Assembly (NCBI GenBank): GCA_965613025.1
Contig: CBFDUE010000004.1
Coordinates: 1 to 64,000 of the forward strand
Length of the DNA stretch: 64,000 bases
Reading direction: 5' to 3'
From: CAYTXJ01 sp965613025
GTDB taxonomy: Bacteria > Desulfobacterota > DSM-4660 > Desulfatiglandales > JALVMZ01
A program made the translations under genes and the position numbers. The notes below the pieces were generated by a model. The model worked only from the letters and a program-made list of their open reading frames with translations. It was not told where the DNA came from and ran no database searches. Positions 6,225 through 15,212 of the stretch are shown piece after piece (positions within the stretch are counted from its first letter, which is position 1; each line of letters starts with the position of its first letter).

Positions 6225-8875
6225 GAGTCTCTAAGCCTCTTTTCCACAATGGAAAATACTCCTGTAAGGGCATCTCTAAATTTTTCCGTAAGGCTACCTC
6301 CTCCTTGTGCCATATCCGCTCTCCCACCCCCCTTTCCTCCAACAATCTCTGAGACCTCTCTGATTATTTCGCTTGCATTTAGGCTATCCTGCAACTTTCC
6401 TGTAACTAAGCACAAAAGCATCACCTTATCCTGGGTCTTAGAACCGATCAGGATTATGGAATCTTTGTATTTAAGCTTTAATTGATCTCCCAGTTCTCTA
6501 AGCTCTCTTGGGGATTCTGCCTCCATCTCCTGAACATATACCCTGATACCATCTATCTTTCTTGTCTCAGAAAAGAGCTTATCCACCCCTTCCTTCAAAA
6601 GCCTCTTCCTCAGCCTCTCAATCTCTCTATCTCTCTCTTTCCTTTCTTTTAAAAGCTGGGATATCCTGCCTTTAAGTTCCAGAGGGGAGGTCTTGAGCAT
6701 CTCTGCAATTTCATTGAGCTCTGTTTCGAGCTCTTGCATAAACTTAACGGCATTATGTCCAGTTACTGCCTCAATCCTTCTTAGATTTGCTCCTACCGCA
6801 CTTTCAGAGACTATCTTAAATGTGCCAATATCCCCGGTTCTTCTCACATGGGTTCCGCCACAGAGCTCCTTACTTATACCATCTCCTATTGTAACTACCC
6901 TCACCTCATCCCCATATCTCTCTTCAAATATGGCTATAGCTCCGCTTTTGAATGCCTCTTCCCTTGGCATCACCTCCACCTCTACAGGATGGTTTTCCAT
7001 TATGTGTGTATTTACCCTATCTTCTATCTCCCTTAGGGTATCCAAATGCACCTTGGAAAAATGGCTAAAATCAAACCTGAGCCTATCAGGTGCAACCAAA
7101 GAGCCTGACTGCTTTACATGATCTCCCAGAATCTCCCTCAGTGCAGCATGCAAGAGATGGGTGGCGGTATGATTTCTGGAAATAGAATATCTTCTGCCTC
7201 TATCTACCTCTGATATAATCTCTTCATCCAAAGATATGGTTCCATATTCCATCTTTCCCTTGTGGACTATGATAGAAGATCCATGTCTTTGTGTATCTCT
7301 GACCCTAAATGTACCTTTTTGTCCTATCAATCTTCCTGTATCTCCAACCTGCCCTCCTGCCTCTCCATAGAAGGGTGTCTTATCTAAGATAATCTCTGCA
7401 TCTTGACCCTCATGGATTGTATCTATCCTTTCTCCATCTACAAATATGGCAATAACTCTGGATGAGCACTTCAATGTCTCATACCCCAGAAATTCAGACT
7501 CCAGCCCCTCTGCCTCAAGGGATGCCAGATATGGGGGTATCTCTTTTTGACCACTTCCCTTCCAAGAGCTCTGAGATATGGCCCTTCTTTCTTCCATCGC
7601 CGCTTTATAGCCAGTAAGATCCACCTCCATCCCTTCTTCTCTTGCCACGTCTTGGACCAGATCCACAGAGAGGCCATAGGTATCATATATTCTGAATGCC
7701 ACATCTCCAGGAATAAGTGAACTTCCTCTGGCCTTTAGCTTCTCAATCTCCTCTTCCAGTATCCTTATTCCGTAAAACAGAGTATCTCTAAATCTGTTTT
7801 CTTCACTTATTACCACCTCTTTTATAAGGGATCTGGCATCCAGTAGCTCTTTATAGTCCTTTCCCATAATATCACAAACCTTTTCAGAGATAAGATATAG
7901 GAAATTCTCCTTAAGTCCCAGCCTCTGTCCAAACCTTATGGCCCTTCTTATAATCCGTCTTAATACATATCCTCTTCCCTCATTGGATGGAAGCACCCCA
8001 TCTGAGATGAGAAAGGCAACTGCCCTTGAGTGATCTGCTATCACCCTGATTGCCACATCCTCTTTTTGACCGCTTCCATATGAGATTCCAGATAGATCCT
8101 CTATAGCACCTATAAGCCCTTTAAAGAGATCGGTATCATAGTTAGACGTTACACCCTGAATCACTGCGCATATCCTTTCCAGGCCCATTCCGGTGTCAAT
8201 ATTCGGTCTGGGAAGGGGGGTGAGTGTTCCATCAGGAGATCTGTTAAACTGGGTAAATACCAGGTTCCAGATCTCTAAGTACCTATCACAGTCACATTCA
8301 GGGCCACAATCAGGCCTGCCACAAGACAGCTCCTCTCCCTGATCAAAGAGAATCTCTGAACATGGGCCACAGGGTCCAGTCTCACCCATTGCCCAGAAGT
8401 TATCCTTTTCTCCCAGCCTAACTATCCTCTCAGAAGGGATGCCTATATCTTTTTCCCATATCTCATATGCCTCATCGTCCTTTTCATAGACAGAGATCCA
8501 GAGTCTCTCTTTTGGTAATCTGTAATGCACGGTAAGCAGCTCCCATGCCCACGAAATGGCCTCCCTCTTAAAATAATCACCAAAGGAAAAATTTCCCAGC
8601 ATCTCAAAGAAGGTATGATGCCTGTGGGTATATCCCACATTTTCAAGATCATTGTGCTTTCCACCTGCCCTTACACACTTTTGAGATGATGTAGCTCGTG
8701 TATAGCTTCTTTTTTCTTGTCCTAAGAACAATTTCTTAAACTGAACCATACCCGCATTGGTAAAAAGAAGGGTGGGGTCATCATGGGGGACAAGACTTGA
8801 GCTTGGAACTATGGCATGGTCTTTTGATCTAAAAAATTCCAAAAACCTTGTCCTGATCTCTCTAAAATCTATCAT
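6221..8875 (-). CDS. alaS: Alanyl-tRNA synthetase
   Basis: An 884-residue class II synthetase that charges tRNA-Ala. It has the N-terminal catalytic core (FFRSKDH, LLFTNAGMVQFK, then the DTGMGLERI motif), the editing domain with the zinc-type motif HxxxH in RNHTATHLLHAALR and later CGGTHV, and the C-terminal C-Ala domain. Start chosen at ATG 8875 (MIDFREIRTRFLEFF), preceded by GAGGTGAG; an in-frame extension to 8959 would overlap recA and has no family similarity. It is the last gene of the minus-strand run larC-pgpA-cinA-thpR-recA-alaS. Confidence 0.97.
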   Translation of the reverse strand: MIDFREIRTRFLEFFRSKDHAIVPSSSLVPHDDPTLLFTNAGMVQFKKLFLGQEKRSYTRATSSQKCVRAGGKHNDLENVGYTHRHHTFFEMLGNFSFGDYFKREAISWAWELLTVHYRLPKERLWISVYEKDDEAYEIWEKDIGIPSERIVRLGEKDNFWAMGETGPCGPCSEILFDQGEELSCGRPDCGPECDCDRYLEIWNLVFTQFNRSPDGTLTPLPRPNIDTGMGLERICAVIQGVTSNYDTDLFKGLIGAIEDLSGISYGSGQKEDVAIRVIADHSRAVAFLISDGVLPSNEGRGYVLRRIIRRAIRFGQRLGLKENFLYLISEKVCDIMGKDYKELLDARSLIKEVVISEENRFRDTLFYGIRILEEEIEKLKARGSSLIPGDVAFRIYDTYGLSVDLVQDVAREEGMEVDLTGYKAAMEERRAISQSSWKGSGQKEIPPYLASLEAEGLESEFLGYETLKCSSRVIAIFVDGERIDTIHEGQDAEIILDKTPFYGEAGGQVGDTGRLIGQKGTFRVRDTQRHGSSIIVHKGKMEYGTISLDEEIISEVDRGRRYSISRNHTATHLLHAALREILGDHVKQSGSLVAPDRLRFDFSHFSKVHLDTLREIEDRVNTHIMENHPVEVEVMPREEAFKSGAIAIFEERYGDEVRVVTIGDGISKELCGGTHVRRTGDIGTFKIVSESAVGANLRRIEAVTGHNAVKFMQELETELNEIAEMLKTSPLELKGRISQLLKERKERDREIERLRKRLLKEGVDKLFSETRKIDGIRVYVQEMEAESPRELRELGDQLKLKYKDSIILIGSKTQDKVMLLCLVTGKLQDSLNASEIIREVSEIVGGKGGGRADMAQGGGSLTEKFRDALTGVFSIVEKRLRDS

Positions 8876-8891
8876 ATACTCACCTCTAAAG

Positions 8892-9914
8892 CTACTTTTT
8901 CTTATCTTCCCTCTTCTCTTCCTTAATAAGACCTGTCTTTTCCCTGATCTGAGCTTCAATATTTTTTATTATCTCTGGATTTTCCCTCAAAAACCGTTTC
9001 ACATTTTCCCTTCCCTGTCCAATCCTTTCTCCTTGAAATGCATACCAGGCACCACTCTTTTCCACAATCCCCAATGCAACTCCTAAGTCTATTATCTCTC
9101 CCTCCTTTGAAATGCCCTCACCCCATATTATGTCAAATTCAGCCTCTTTAAAGGGAGGAGCCATCTTATTTTTTACTACCTTTACCTTGGTTCTATTTCC
9201 TATTCCCCTATCTCCATCCTTTAGGGTAGTTCCCTTTCTGATCTCGAGCCTCTGGGATGCATAAAATTTTAATGCGTTTCCGCCTGTGGTGGTCTCAGGA
9301 TTACCAAACATAACCCCTATCTTGGTCCTTATCTGGTTAATAAATACCACACATGTCCTTGATTTGCTTATTGCTGAGGTAAGCTTTCTCAGTGCCTGAG
9401 ACATGAGACGGGCCTGCAGGCCCACATGTTGATCTCCCATCTCTCCATCAAGCTCTGCCTTTGGGACAAGGGCAGCCACTGAGTCTATTATCAATGCATC
9501 AATGGCGCCACTCCTTACCAGGATCTCGGCAATATCCAATGCCTGTTCTCCATAATCAGGCTGAGATAGAAGGAGATTTTCCACATTGACACCCAATCTT
9601 CTGGCATACTGGGTATCCAGTGCATGTTCTGCATCAATATATGCCACCATGCCCTCATCCTTTTGTGCCTCTGCCGCAATATGTAGTGCAAGAGTGGTCT
9701 TTCCTGATGCCTCAGGTCCAAATATCTCCACTATTCTACCCCTTGGAACACCACCGATACCAAGTGCGATATCCAATGAAAGGGATCCTGTGGATATGGT
9801 GGGGATCTCTACCACACTATGATCTCCCATCTTCATAATGGAGCCCTTTCCAAATTGTCTCTCTATCTGCAATATAGCACCCTCTATGGCCTTTTCCCTA
9901 TCCTTTAAAGACAT
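8892..9914 (-). CDS. recA: Recombinase RecA
   Basis: A 340-residue RecA of normal length. The Walker A motif is GPEASGKTT at about residue 65, and the Walker B region is DALIIDSVAALVPKAELDGE. The conserved loop FINQIRTKIGVMFGNPETTT and the C-terminal acidic/basic tail are also present. It forms the recombination filament on single-stranded DNA and triggers LexA autocleavage. No LexA box is evident directly upstream because the gene starts 2 bp after thpR, so any SOS control would have to act on a promoter further upstream. The cinA-thpR-recA order is common. Confidence 0.98.
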   Translation of the reverse strand: MSLKDREKAIEGAILQIERQFGKGSIMKMGDHSVVEIPTISTGSLSLDIALGIGGVPRGRIVEIFGPEASGKTTLALHIAAEAQKDEGMVAYIDAEHALDTQYARRLGVNVENLLLSQPDYGEQALDIAEILVRSGAIDALIIDSVAALVPKAELDGEMGDQHVGLQARLMSQALRKLTSAISKSRTCVVFINQIRTKIGVMFGNPETTTGGNALKFYASQRLEIRKGTTLKDGDRGIGNRTKVKVVKNKMAPPFKEAEFDIIWGEGISKEGEIIDLGVALGIVEKSGAWYAFQGERIGQGRENVKRFLRENPEIIKNIEAQIREKTGLIKEEKREDKKK

Positions 9915-9916
9915 AA

Positions 9917-10501
9917 TTAATCCTCCATCTTATCTTTTAAAAGGGACCAGGAATTAAGCTTGGTATAGATTGGCCCCTGAGGTCTTAAATCGCTTTTAAA
10001 TAGGACAAGTTCCTGCAAAATAAACTCCTTATCAGTTATCTCTCTTCCCTTTGATATCATTCCTACCATTCTGTCTCTTATATTTGAATTTCCCTTTATC
10101 CTCCCTAAGGTCAGATGGGGCCTATATGTCCTGTTTTCCTGTTTTATTCCATACTTGCTAAGGTTCATAACTAAGGATTCATAAAACTTGGCCATCCTCT
10201 CTATCTCTCCATCAATTCCGACCCAAATCACCTTGGGGTTACGGATATTGGGAAAACAGCCTACCCCCTTCATCCTCACAATAAAAGGGGAAAACCTTTC
10301 ACAGATATCTGAGATATCTTCGGCCATAGCCGGGATAGTCTCTTCATTAATATTTCCTAAGAAAAGCACAGTGAGATGCATATTTTCCCTTTTGACCCAT
10401 CTTACCTTTGAAACTCCCCTATTAAAGGATCGGATGAGTCCAGATAACTCCTCTTTAACAAATTCAGGTAGCTCAAATGCCAGGAAGGATCGGATATCCA
10501 T
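9917..10501 (-). CDS. thpR: RNA 2',3'-cyclic phosphodiesterase (LigT/ThpR)
   Basis: A 194-residue member of the 2H phosphoesterase superfamily with both signature tetrapeptides, HLTV (in NMHLTVLFLG) and HLTL (in RPHLTLGRI). The family hydrolyses 2',3'-cyclic phosphates at RNA ends and can ligate 2'-5' tRNA halves. It starts within the 3' end of cinA (29-bp overlap) and ends 2 bp before recA, so the three genes are translationally coupled. Confidence 0.93.
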   Translation of the reverse strand: MDIRSFLAFELPEFVKEELSGLIRSFNRGVSKVRWVKRENMHLTVLFLGNINEETIPAMAEDISDICERFSPFIVRMKGVGCFPNIRNPKVIWVGIDGEIERMAKFYESLVMNLSKYGIKQENRTYRPHLTLGRIKGNSNIRDRMVGMISKGREITDKEFILQELVLFKSDLRPQGPIYTKLNSWSLLKDKMED

Positions 10502-11729
10502 TTATATACCTTCTTATAAAATCAAGGGCCATCATTGCACTCTGTCTCTTTATCTGCTCTCTGGTGCCCCAAAAGCGATATCTTCTGGCATCAATTAACC
10601 CATCAGATGCAAGGCATATAAATACCGTTCCAACAGGCTTCTCAGATGAACCACCCTCAGGCCCTGCAATTCCAGATATGGCAACAGCTATATCACTTCC
10701 AAAAAGCTCTCTAACTCCACTTGCCATCTCCTTTACTGTCTGCTCACTTACCGCTCCATACTCTCTTAATGTGCGTGTAGAGACATCCAATAATTTATGT
10801 TTTGCATCATTACTGTAGGCAACAATTCCACCTTTAAAATATCTGGAACTTCCAGGCACATCTGTTATCATATTTCCAAGTAATCCTCCAGTGCAAGATT
10901 CAGCGGTAGAAAGAGAAAGCTCCTTTTCCTTTAAAAGCCTTCCTACCACTGCTTCCATGGATTCATTCCCTACCCCGAATACATAGTATCCCAAGATCTC
11001 CCTTATCTCCTGCTCTACCTTATCTATCTGTCTTAGGATCTCTGCCTCATCTTTACCCCTCATGGTTATGGTAATATGGTTTTCAGGAAACTGGGGATAG
11101 AAACCAAAAGATATATGGCTCTTAGACTTAGTCAAGCCCTTAAGTCTATCTGCAATCTGTGGTTCACTTATTCCAAACACCTTTATTATTCGTTGTCTCA
11201 CCACAGGAAGGGTCTGATACCTTTCAATAAGCATTGGAATTACCACCTTGTCCATAAGATACCTCATCTGATCCGGCACACCTGGCAAAAAAAAGAGTAT
11301 AGTGTGATCTATCTCCATGGAAAATCCACAGGCAATACCCTTAGGGTCCAGCAACTTTGATCCCTCAGGCATCCATGCCATCTTCTCCATGGAAGGAGAC
11401 ATCTTAATCCCTCGTCTATCCACAAACCTCTTTATCCTGCTAAACATCTCTTCATTTAATCTAAGGGGTCTATTAAGCACTTCTGCCACTATCTCATTGG
11501 TTATATCATCTTCAGTGGATCCCAGCCCACCTGTGATTATCACAAATTCAGACTTTCTTATAGCCTCTTTCAAGGCAACCTTTGCCTTTTCCATATCATC
11601 ACCAACTGTAGTAATCTTCTGAACCTTGAGTCCCGATGCAGTTAGCCTGCCAGCAGCATACCATGCATTAATATCCAGTGTCCTTCCCGACAGTAGCTCA
11701 TTTCCAATGGTTATGATTTCACCAAACAT
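10473..11729 (-). CDS. cinA: CinA family protein (nicotinamide-nucleotide amidohydrolase)
   Basis: A 418-residue two-domain protein. Residues 1-170 form a MoaB/MogA-like fold (IITIGNELLSGRTLDINAWY and TGGLGSTEDDIT). The C-terminal PncC amidase domain starts near residue 260 (LSTAESCTGGLLG, then AVAISGIAGPEGG). Family members hydrolyse ADP-ribose or NMN and deamidate NMN in NAD recycling; the name comes from competence-induced cinA-recA operons in Gram-positives. Full length for the family. It lies upstream of thpR-recA. Confidence 0.94.
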   Translation of the reverse strand: MFGEIITIGNELLSGRTLDINAWYAAGRLTASGLKVQKITTVGDDMEKAKVALKEAIRKSEFVIITGGLGSTEDDITNEIVAEVLNRPLRLNEEMFSRIKRFVDRRGIKMSPSMEKMAWMPEGSKLLDPKGIACGFSMEIDHTILFFLPGVPDQMRYLMDKVVIPMLIERYQTLPVVRQRIIKVFGISEPQIADRLKGLTKSKSHISFGFYPQFPENHITITMRGKDEAEILRQIDKVEQEIREILGYYVFGVGNESMEAVVGRLLKEKELSLSTAESCTGGLLGNMITDVPGSSRYFKGGIVAYSNDAKHKLLDVSTRTLREYGAVSEQTVKEMASGVRELFGSDIAVAISGIAGPEGGSSEKPVGTVFICLASDGLIDARRYRFWGTREQIKRQSAMMALDFIRRYINGYPILPGI

Positions 11730-11753
11730 AGTCTAAGTTAATATTTTAGTTCA

Positions 11754-12224
11754 TTAAAGAAAAAATAACCTAAGTGCCATATTGGAATAGATTCCAGCTG
11801 CCACATCATCTATTACAATGGATATACCACCACTCAGGTTTCTTTCAAGCCATCTTATGGGATATGGCTTTATTATATCAAATATCCTAAATAAGATAAA
11901 TCCCCAAAAGAGTGTCACAAAGCTTAGCTTTATAAAAAAGAAGGTTACAAAGATTCCTGCCACTTCATCAAGGATTATCTCAGAAGGATCAGGTATTCTC
12001 AGAGCTTCTACCATCTTATGGGATGACCATATGGCTAAAGGGATTATTAAAAGAAGCACAAGCTCCTTGATGTGAAAGTACTCAGATATGATAACAAATG
12101 GTATGGCCAGCAATGATCCATAGGTTCCTGTAGGCCCAGGCATATATCCCAGATGGGCACAGGTAGAGAGCATCTCTGGAATAATCTTTTTTCTGTAAGA
12201 TCTATTAGATTCTCTATTTTGCAT
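11754..12224 (-). CDS. pgpA: Phosphatidylglycerophosphatase A
   Basis: A 156-residue membrane protein with the PgpA signatures GYMPGPTGTYGSL, DPSEIILDEVAGI and the C-terminal PIRWLERNLSGGISIVIDD. It dephosphorylates phosphatidylglycerol phosphate in the inner membrane during phospholipid synthesis. About four hydrophobic segments are visible. The start overlaps the end of larC by 11 bp and cinA begins 24 bp downstream. Confidence 0.92.
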   Translation of the reverse strand: MQNRESNRSYRKKIIPEMLSTCAHLGYMPGPTGTYGSLLAIPFVIISEYFHIKELVLLLIIPLAIWSSHKMVEALRIPDPSEIILDEVAGIFVTFFFIKLSFVTLFWGFILFRIFDIIKPYPIRWLERNLSGGISIVIDDVAAGIYSNMALRLFFL

Positions 12225-13386
12225 TTAAGGAGGTAACCCACATATATATCTCTTTTAAAGAGATACGCTGTTCTTGAGCAATCCTCTTACACTCTTCAAA
12301 TTCTGGAAATATATTAATCTTTCCATTTACATCCTTTACCTCTTTTACCTTTATCTTTCCCCATGGAGATTCCACCTCTCTTTGCATTCTTTCAAGCACT
12401 CTCCTTTTCATAAAACCATACCTTACTCCCAATGTGGAAGATTCTGAAAATATGATCTTTATCAATGAATCAATGCTCTCCATGGTGCCTATTACCTGAA
12501 GGATACACCCAGGTCTGTTCTTTTTCATGTATGCAGGAATAAGTGTCACATCAAGCGCTCCTTCATTTAAAAGCCTTTCCATGAGATATCCAAGCCATTC
12601 AGGATTAGAGTCATCAATATTTGCCTCAAGTACTGTAACATTGTCTGAAATAGTTCTTATAGTGGGTCTGCCATAGATTATTCTAAGCAGGTTTGGCCTT
12701 TGAGGGAAATCCCTGCTTCCCAGTCCATAACCTATGGCATCGATTTCCATATCTGGAAGATTTCCAAAATCATCGCATAAAGCCTTGATCAATAGGGCTC
12801 CTGTTGGGGTTACAAGCTCTTCTCTGATGCCACTTCCATATACAGGGGCATCTTTTAGAAGCTCCAATGTGGCAGGGGAGGGTATGGGTATGATTCCATG
12901 ATTTCCTTTGATATTGCCATATCCTAAGGGAAGTGGTGAACATATGATCCTTTCTATCTTTAAATAATCTATGGAAAATAGCGCTCCTACCACATCCACT
13001 ATGGTATCATAGCTTCCGAGTTCATGGAAATGGACATTATCCAAAGAGATATTGTGGATCTTTGCCTCTGCTTTTGCAAGGGTCTTAAAGATCTCTCTCA
13101 CCCTATTTTTAAAATCAGAGGGAAGCCTTGACTCTAAGACCATACTATCCATCTCTTTCCAGCTTTTGACCTTTCCGCTATCTTCACCCTTTACCTCTAA
13201 TCTGATTCCCGAAATTCCATGCCTATCTTCTCTTATGGGCTTAAGCTCTATGGAGGATTGTGTAATTATTAATTTCAGGAATCTCTTAATTTCTTCAATG
13301 GGAACTCCCAGGTCAATACATGCTCCCAAGAACATGTCACCACTTATTCCAGAGATGCAATCCAGATATGCTATCTTATCTGCCAT
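12214..13386 (-). CDS. larC: Nickel-pincer cofactor nickel insertion protein LarC
   Basis: A 390-residue DUF111/LarC protein. The N-terminal motif is YLDCISGISGDMFLGACIDL, and the family stretch VHFHELGSYDTIVDVVGA is present, followed by a C-terminal half of ferredoxin-like fold (VTVLEANIDDSNPEWLGYLM). LarC inserts nickel into the pyridinium bis-thiocarboxylic mononucleotide cofactor of lactate racemase and related LarA enzymes. In several bacteria it is made through a ribosomal frameshift; here it is one uninterrupted frame. larA, larB and larE are not in the window. Confidence 0.9.
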   Translation of the reverse strand: MADKIAYLDCISGISGDMFLGACIDLGVPIEEIKRFLKLIITQSSIELKPIREDRHGISGIRLEVKGEDSGKVKSWKEMDSMVLESRLPSDFKNRVREIFKTLAKAEAKIHNISLDNVHFHELGSYDTIVDVVGALFSIDYLKIERIICSPLPLGYGNIKGNHGIIPIPSPATLELLKDAPVYGSGIREELVTPTGALLIKALCDDFGNLPDMEIDAIGYGLGSRDFPQRPNLLRIIYGRPTIRTISDNVTVLEANIDDSNPEWLGYLMERLLNEGALDVTLIPAYMKKNRPGCILQVIGTMESIDSLIKIIFSESSTLGVRYGFMKRRVLERMQREVESPWGKIKVKEVKDVNGKINIFPEFEECKRIAQEQRISLKEIYMWVTSLNAK

Positions 13387-13432
13387 ATCTTAGAGTTGAC
13401 ATATATTCTGTGCCTTAATTATCAATTTATCA

Positions 13433-13789
13433 ATGAAAAAGAGATCATCCAGCGAGAGCTTTGAATTTTTCAAAGCTCTCATAAAAAATGGTTTTCAAAA
13501 TAAGAGGTTCAGGGATCTAAATCATAGGACATATCTTGCTGGTATGAAGCAGGTAAAGGTATTTGCCATGTTTATGCCATTGATGGAACTGATCTCCTCC
13601 TTAGCCATAGCACTTATAATCTGGTATGGGGGAGGAGAGGCACTCAGAAAGGATATATCTGAAAAATACAATATCATGCAGGCAGCCATGGCATCTTGGG
13701 AGAGAAATTTAGACTATATGGAATATGAAAAGAAAGGGAAAGATCTACCCTTTCCTTATGAGAATTTTAAAACAAAATGGTTGACCTAA
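13433..13789 (+). pseudogene. Fragment of an ABC exporter transmembrane domain (MsbA-like)
   Basis: The 118-codon frame encodes FRDLNHRTYLAGMKQ, then a hydrophobic pair of helices ending in IALIIWYGGG, the TM4-TM5 region of MsbA/lipid exporters. It then jumps directly to DISEKYNIMQAAMAS, which in full-length exporters lies about 20-30 residues further on. The ATP-binding domain is absent and the last 25 residues match nothing. The first residues (SSESFEFFKALIK) are translated from a copy of the GAGAGCTTTGAA palindrome. I read it as a decayed gene piece. Confidence 0.65.
13454..13480. repeat. Dispersed palindrome GAGAGCTTTGAA, copy 2
   Basis: Identical to the copy at 5408-5434, including the following ATAAAAAA. 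It is read through in frame at the start of the ABC exporter fragment, which suggests that it marks the breakpoint or landing site of that fragment. Confidence 0.8.
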
Positions 13790-13817
13790 GATGAGTCGTT
13801 GATATCATCGTCATTGA

Positions 13818-15062
13818 ATGGCAGAAGTAAGAGAAAAGAGAAGATTTCCAAGGAGAGTAGTGGATTATTTTGTAAGATTTTCCTGCAACAGAGAGAGAGA
13901 GGCAAAGGTAAAAGACTTCAGTCAAGGGGGGCTTAGACTTGTATCTTCCTATGGGTTTCCAAAGGGCTCTCAGATTGATCTTTGGATCCCCAAGGGGGAA
14001 GAGAGGCTTTCAGTTGAAGGGAAGATAGTCCATATAAGGCAGGTAGAGGAATTTCATATAGCAGGACTTGAATTTTTATCAGACGATCCCTCTATTATTA
14101 ATAAGGTTATTAGTGTCCTTAAAGCTTCAACTCTTAAAAACCTAAGAAAGGATCCAAGAACACCTCTTAATTCATCCATATCCTTTTATTCTTCTTCCAG
14201 CATGGGCGGAGGCAGAATCCTTGATCTAAGTGCAGGTGGTGCAAAGCTATTATGCCCTAAGCCTATTACAGTGGGAGATCAATTGGAGCTATTTTTTATT
14301 GTGTATGAAAGACCTATTGTTACATCTGGAAGGGTGGTCAGGGTAAATAAGACAGATAGGGCCTATGAATTGGGAATATCTTTTAGCGGCTCCTATAAGG
14401 CAGAGATTGAATATATACTTAAGAATTTAATAGGAAAGAGATCTAAGGAGAGGAGGAGATATGAGAGATACCTCTGTGATTATCCTGCCATCTACCATCA
14501 GATAGAGGAGGCCTGGGCACATGTACTGGATGTCAGCTATGGGGGGATGAGAATAGAGACAGGGCATGAACTGGAAGAGGGCAAAGAGATGGAGCTTTCT
14601 ATACCATTGGAAGGTAGATATATTATTACATCTGCACTCATCAAAAGGGTGGTGAAAAAGGGGGGATGTTTTGAAGCAGGTCTTAGCTTAGAGGCCATAT
14701 CATCCAAGGATATGAGGGAGCTACTCCTATTTTTTGAACAGAGACAGAAAAGGGAAAAGAGAAGGTATGAAAGGATTCCTGGTAAGCTACCCGTCTCTTT
14801 CTGCCATTTGAGACCTGCGGTGGGAACTGTAATGGATATAAATGCAGGAGGAATCAGACTCAGGACAGTTGAAGATCTGGATATGCAATCTGAGATAGAG
14901 ATCCTCTTTCCTTTAGAGGGCAATTCAGTCTTTGTTAAAGGAACCGTTAAGAATAAGCGAAGAATGAGGAGCTTCTATGAGCTTGGCATATCATTTACAC
15001 GTATAGATGATGCAGACAGAGTGAGATTGCTGGAATTTTTCAAAAAGAGATCCATATTTTAA
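13818..15062 (+). CDS. Protein with four tandem PilZ domains (c-di-GMP receptor)
   Basis: A 414-residue soluble protein made of four successive PilZ domains. Each has both parts of the c-di-GMP motif: RRFPR with DFSQGG (residues about 8-40), RKDPR with DLSAGG (about 113-140), RRYER with DVSYGG (about 214-245), and RRYER with DINAGG (about 317-345). There is no membrane segment, enzymatic domain or signal peptide. PilZ domains bind cyclic di-GMP and alter partner activity in motility or exopolysaccharide export. The four domains differ from one another, so the array is old. No ribosome site stands out. It converges on mnmG. Confidence 0.85.
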   Translation: MAEVREKRRFPRRVVDYFVRFSCNREREAKVKDFSQGGLRLVSSYGFPKGSQIDLWIPKGEERLSVEGKIVHIRQVEEFHIAGLEFLSDDPSIINKVISVLKASTLKNLRKDPRTPLNSSISFYSSSSMGGGRILDLSAGGAKLLCPKPITVGDQLELFFIVYERPIVTSGRVVRVNKTDRAYELGISFSGSYKAEIEYILKNLIGKRSKERRRYERYLCDYPAIYHQIEEAWAHVLDVSYGGMRIETGHELEEGKEMELSIPLEGRYIITSALIKRVVKKGGCFEAGLSLEAISSKDMRELLLFFEQRQKREKRRYERIPGKLPVSFCHLRPAVGTVMDINAGGIRLRTVEDLDMQSEIEILFPLEGNSVFVKGTVKNKRRMRSFYELGISFTRIDDADRVRLLEFFKKRSIF

Positions 15063-15092
15063 TCCCGGATTTCGCAAGTATCCGTGATTTAC

Positions 15093-15112
15093 TTTGGGGC
15101 TTACGCCCCAAA
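15093..15112. repeat. GC hairpin TTTGGGGC/GCCCCAAA between pilZ-array gene and mnmG
   Basis: A perfect 8-bp stem with loop TTAC, followed by the AACCCCAG-type sequence that resembles the GGGGT repeats at 5484 and 44014. No T-run follows on either strand, so it is not a classical terminator. Confidence 0.5.
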
Positions 15113-15176
15113 CCCCAGATTAAAAATCACCAAAATGATAAGTGCTTAAAGACAAAAAAGAAACATTTACTTTTAT

Positions 15177-15206
15177 AAACCCGAATTACTTGCATAATTC
15201 GGGTTT
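15177..15206. terminator. Hairpin between two converging genes, possible terminator
   Basis: A perfect 12-bp stem AAACCCGAATTA / TAATTCGGGTTT with a 6-base loop lies 7 bp beyond the mnmG stop. On the minus strand it is followed by TATAAAAG and not by a clean T-run. Its position suggests termination of the purA-mnmG transcript, perhaps in both directions. Confidence 0.5.
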
Positions 15207-15212
15207 ATATAC

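Noticed and set aside
9500..9840. Long antisense reading frames over recA and other genes
   Set aside because: They mirror strongly conserved genes on the other strand, lack ribosome sites and resemble no family.
12214..13386. Programmed frameshift in larC
   Set aside because: The whole LarC, including the C-terminal domain, is in one open frame.
15060..15212. Small RNA gene in the hairpin-rich region between the PilZ gene and mnmG
   Set aside because: Three hairpins are present, but there is no promoter-like sequence and the region lies between converging genes where terminators are expected.
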